A stretch of 44,248 bases of DNA from an uncultured Bacteroidota bacterium (GTDB taxonomy: Bacteria > Bacteroidota > Bacteroidia > Flavobacteriales > Flavobacteriaceae): positions 1 through 44,248 of the forward strand of contig CAIMMM010000134.1 in the NCBI GenBank assembly GCA_903842575.1, written 5' to 3'. Of the stretch, positions 42,407-44,248 are shown in pieces. Made by a program: the position numbers and the translations under genes. Under the pieces are notes generated by a model. The model did not search any database and had not been told where the DNA came from. It was given only the letters and a program-made list of their open reading frames with translations. Every line of letters starts with the position of its first letter. Positions within the stretch are counted from its first letter, which is position 1.

Positions 42407-44248
42407 ATGGAAAGTAAGGCAAAAGCCAAAAGCCAAAAGCCAAAAGCATTTAAGATGTTTATCAATAAAGCAATATCTATTGCCTATTGCCTATTGCTTA
42501 TTGCCTATTGCCTATTGCCTATTACCTCCAACGCACAAGACACGATTAAAAAAAATAGACCAAAAATAGGGCTTGTTCTTAGTGGTGGTGGTGCAAAAGG
42601 ATTTGCTCACATTGGGGTTTTAAAAGTTTTGGAAAAAGCAGGCGTTAAGATTGATTATATTGGAGGAACAAGTATGGGCGCAGTTGTTGGAGGATTGTAT
42701 GCTTCGGGATATAGCGCAACACAAATAGATTCCATATTTATAAATACAAATTTTGATGAATTGCTACAAGATTATATTCCTCGTACCTCCAAGAGTTTTT
42801 ACGAAAAGAGAAATGACGAAATGTATGCAATCTCACTTCCTTTTAATAAATTCAAAGTAGGAATCCCAATAGCTTTATCAAAGGGGATGTACAATTATAA
42901 TTTGTTGGCAAAACTTACTCATAAAGTACGCCATATTAGAGATTTTAATCAACTTCCAATACCTTTTATTTGCATCGCTACCGATATTGAAAAAGGAGAA
43001 GCTGTAGTTTTAGATAAAGGATATTTAGCCCAAGCAATGATGGCAAGTTCTGCTTTTCCTTCCCTTTTTTCGCCAGTTGATATCGATGGGAAGTTGTTAA
43101 TTGATGGCGGGGTAGCTAATAATTATCCTGCAGATGAAGTTAGAAAAATGGGAGCAGATATTATAATTGGTGTAGATGTTCAAGACGATTTAAAAGACAG
43201 AAAATCATTAACTGACGCTACTCGAATATTGGTTCAAATCACCAATTTGGAGATGATTAAGAAGATGAAAGAAAAAATCAAGATTACAGATATTTACATA
43301 AAACCCGATATTTCCTCTTTTGGGGTCATCTCTTTTAATGACGGTCCAGCAATAGTAAAAAAAGGAGAAGAAGCCACATTGGCAGTTTATAAACAATTGA
43401 AAAAATTAGCCAGTACGACACAAAACCCACTACTACACAAGCTTCATGTAACAACAGATACTATTCATATAAATAATGTTACGATCAACAAATTGGATAA
43501 TTATACAAGGGCCTATATCATGGGGAAACTAAAATTTAAAGGAGGAAAAGATTTTACCTATGAGGATATAAAAGGAGGCATAAATAATTTAAACGCAACA
43601 CAAAACTTTAGTAATATAAATTATACGCTGGAAAAAATTAATGATAAAGATGAACTTAAAATTAATTTAACAGAAAACAAAACTAAAGCTTATTTAAAAC
43701 TTGGATTACACTATGATGGGCTATATAAAAGTGCCGCATTAATAAACTTTACCTATAAAAAAGGGTTTTTAAAAAACGATGTTCTTTCTTTTGACCTTGG
43801 ACTTGGAGATAATATTAGATACAATTTGGATTATTATGTAGACAATGGATTTTACTTTAGTTATGGTTTTAAGTCAAGATACAATAGCTTTAATCGAAAT
43901 CTAACAACCGATTTTAATAATGGCCAATTGTTATCTCAATTGGGACTTAACAATATTAATATCGACTTTAAAGATTTTACGAATCAAGCCTACATACAGA
44001 CTGTTTTTATCCAAAAGTTTTTAATTGGTATAGGACTGGAATACAAATACCTCAAAATTGAGTCGCCAACTCTAGAAAATAATGCTCCAATCCTAGAGAA
44101 AAGCAATTATTTAAGTGCTTTTGGATATTTGAAATACGACTCTTTTGACAATAAATATTTTCCAAAAAAGGGTTGGTATTTTTATGGAGATGTCCAATCT
44201 TTTATGAACTCATCGGATTACACCAATACGTTTAATAATTTTTCTATT
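42407..44248 (+). CDS. patatin-like outer-membrane phospholipase, partial (3' end outside the window)
   Basis: Open to the window edge: 614 codons from the ATG at 42407, or 598 from the in-frame ATG at 42455. Numbering from 42455: signal peptide 1-28, patatin domain 37-330 with oxyanion GGGAKG (44-49), nucleophile Ser73 (GTSMG) and catalytic Asp217 (DGG), then a POTRA-like domain (about 345-410) and the start of a BamA/Omp85-like barrel. This is the type Vd autotransporter layout (PlpD/FplA-like): a lipase exported through its own barrel. The signal peptide is encoded by 7-bp tandem repeats (AYCLLLIAYCLLP). It is just downstream of uvrC. Confidence 0.88.
   Translation, partial: MESKAKAKSQKPKAFKMFINKAISIAYCLLLIAYCLLPITSNAQDTIKKNRPKIGLVLSGGGAKGFAHIGVLKVLEKAGVKIDYIGGTSMGAVVGGLYASGYSATQIDSIFINTNFDELLQDYIPRTSKSFYEKRNDEMYAISLPFNKFKVGIPIALSKGMYNYNLLAKLTHKVRHIRDFNQLPIPFICIATDIEKGEAVVLDKGYLAQAMMASSAFPSLFSPVDIDGKLLIDGGVANNYPADEVRKMGADIIIGVDVQDDLKDRKSLTDATRILVQITNLEMIKKMKEKIKITDIYIKPDISSFGVISFNDGPAIVKKGEEATLAVYKQLKKLASTTQNPLLHKLHVTTDTIHINNVTINKLDNYTRAYIMGKLKFKGGKDFTYEDIKGGINNLNATQNFSNINYTLEKINDKDELKINLTENKTKAYLKLGLHYDGLYKSAALINFTYKKGFLKNDVLSFDLGLGDNIRYNLDYYVDNGFYFSYGFKSRYNSFNRNLTTDFNNGQLLSQLGLNNINIDFKDFTNQAYIQTVFIQKFLIGIGLEYKYLKIESPTLENNAPILEKSNYLSAFGYLKYDSFDNKYFPKKGWYFYGDVQSFMNSSDYTNTFNNFSI
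42421..42448. repeat. 7-bp tandem repeat, unit AAAAGCC (4 units)
   Basis: AAAAGCC three times and AAAAGCA once, inside the possible N-terminal extension of the phospholipase gene. In frame from 42407 it codes for a Lys-rich stretch (AKSQKPKAF). With the preceding GGC it repeats the GGCAAAAGCC seen at 8004. Confidence 0.92.
42478..42526. repeat. 7-bp tandem repeat, unit TATTGCC (7 units) in coding sequence
   Basis: Seven heptamers in perfect register (five TATTGCC, one TATTGCT, one TATTACC; 49 bp). They encode the hydrophobic core of the phospholipase signal peptide; because 7 and 3 are coprime, three units give the seven-residue period IAYCLLL / IAYCLLP. Confidence 0.95.

Noticed and set aside
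5884..42526. CRISPR array or riboswitch as explanation of the tandem repeats
   Set aside because: Units are 7 bp with no spacers, blocks differ in sequence, and no cas genes or structured aptamer-like folds are present.
42407..42536. Repeats as an assembly artefact
   Set aside because: Units contain fixed differences (TATTGCT, TATTACC, AAAAGCA), the frame stays open through them, and the encoded signal peptide is plausible; still worth confirming in long reads.

Overview
The window is a stretch of chromosome from a Bacteroidota bacterium, most likely a Flavobacterium or close relative. Evidence: low G+C; many promoters with the Bacteroidota -7 element TAnnTTTG and weak Shine-Dalgarno signals; a type IX secretion gene (porZ); a complete moxR-batABCDE operon; and several families that I know from Flavobacteriaceae (DUF6705-like lipoprotein, LVIVD-repeat lipoprotein, small outer-membrane barrels). 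I see no tRNA, rRNA, CRISPR array, transposase or prophage. No non-coding gap exceeds 300 bases; the longest are 29150-29408 and 39154-39378, which hold only promoters and AT-rich sequence.

Layout. 65-3414: secreted phosphodiesterase-like protein, 3-hydroxyanthranilate dioxygenase and an ALDH7-family dehydrogenase on +. 3482-6819: outer-membrane protein, metallophosphoesterase, AlbA_2 protein and aldo/keto reductase on -. 6983-16023: an eight-gene aerotolerance operon on + (MoxR ATPase, DUF58, a two-TM protein, BatA, BatB, BatC, BatD, BatE), convergent with cvpA. 16621-18668: pheS between two small conserved unknowns. 18799-22066: deoC plus a full-length ALDH and a half-length ALDH, which looks like a split ALDH16. 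22123-23053: a rearranged lipoprotein locus with a gene fragment. 23097-26159: yicC-gmk-nadD-gpsA on -. 26241-30752: ArsC-like, DinB-like, a trans-sulfuration enzyme, an outer-membrane protein and gdhA. 30875-37835: porZ, recO, ileS and a DksA-like gene. 37906-42405: LVIVD lipoprotein, lspA, 5-formyl-THF cyclo-ligase and uvrC. 42407-end: a patatin-like outer-membrane phospholipase, cut by the window edge.

The most striking signal is not a gene. At least eight short tandem-repeat blocks, almost all just upstream of start codons, have unrelated sequences but share a strict period of 7 bp (or 14 = 2x7): TATTGCC, TTTTGCC, AAAAGCC, AATTCAT, TATTTTC, GGTTGTT and ATCAACT. Two of them lie inside the reading frame of the final patatin gene and encode its signal peptide, so gain or loss of one 7-bp unit would shift the frame. 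Other points of interest are the split ALDH16, a short palindromic insertion inside ileS, a decayed DUF6705 fragment facing gpsA, and a probably leaderless uvrC transcript.
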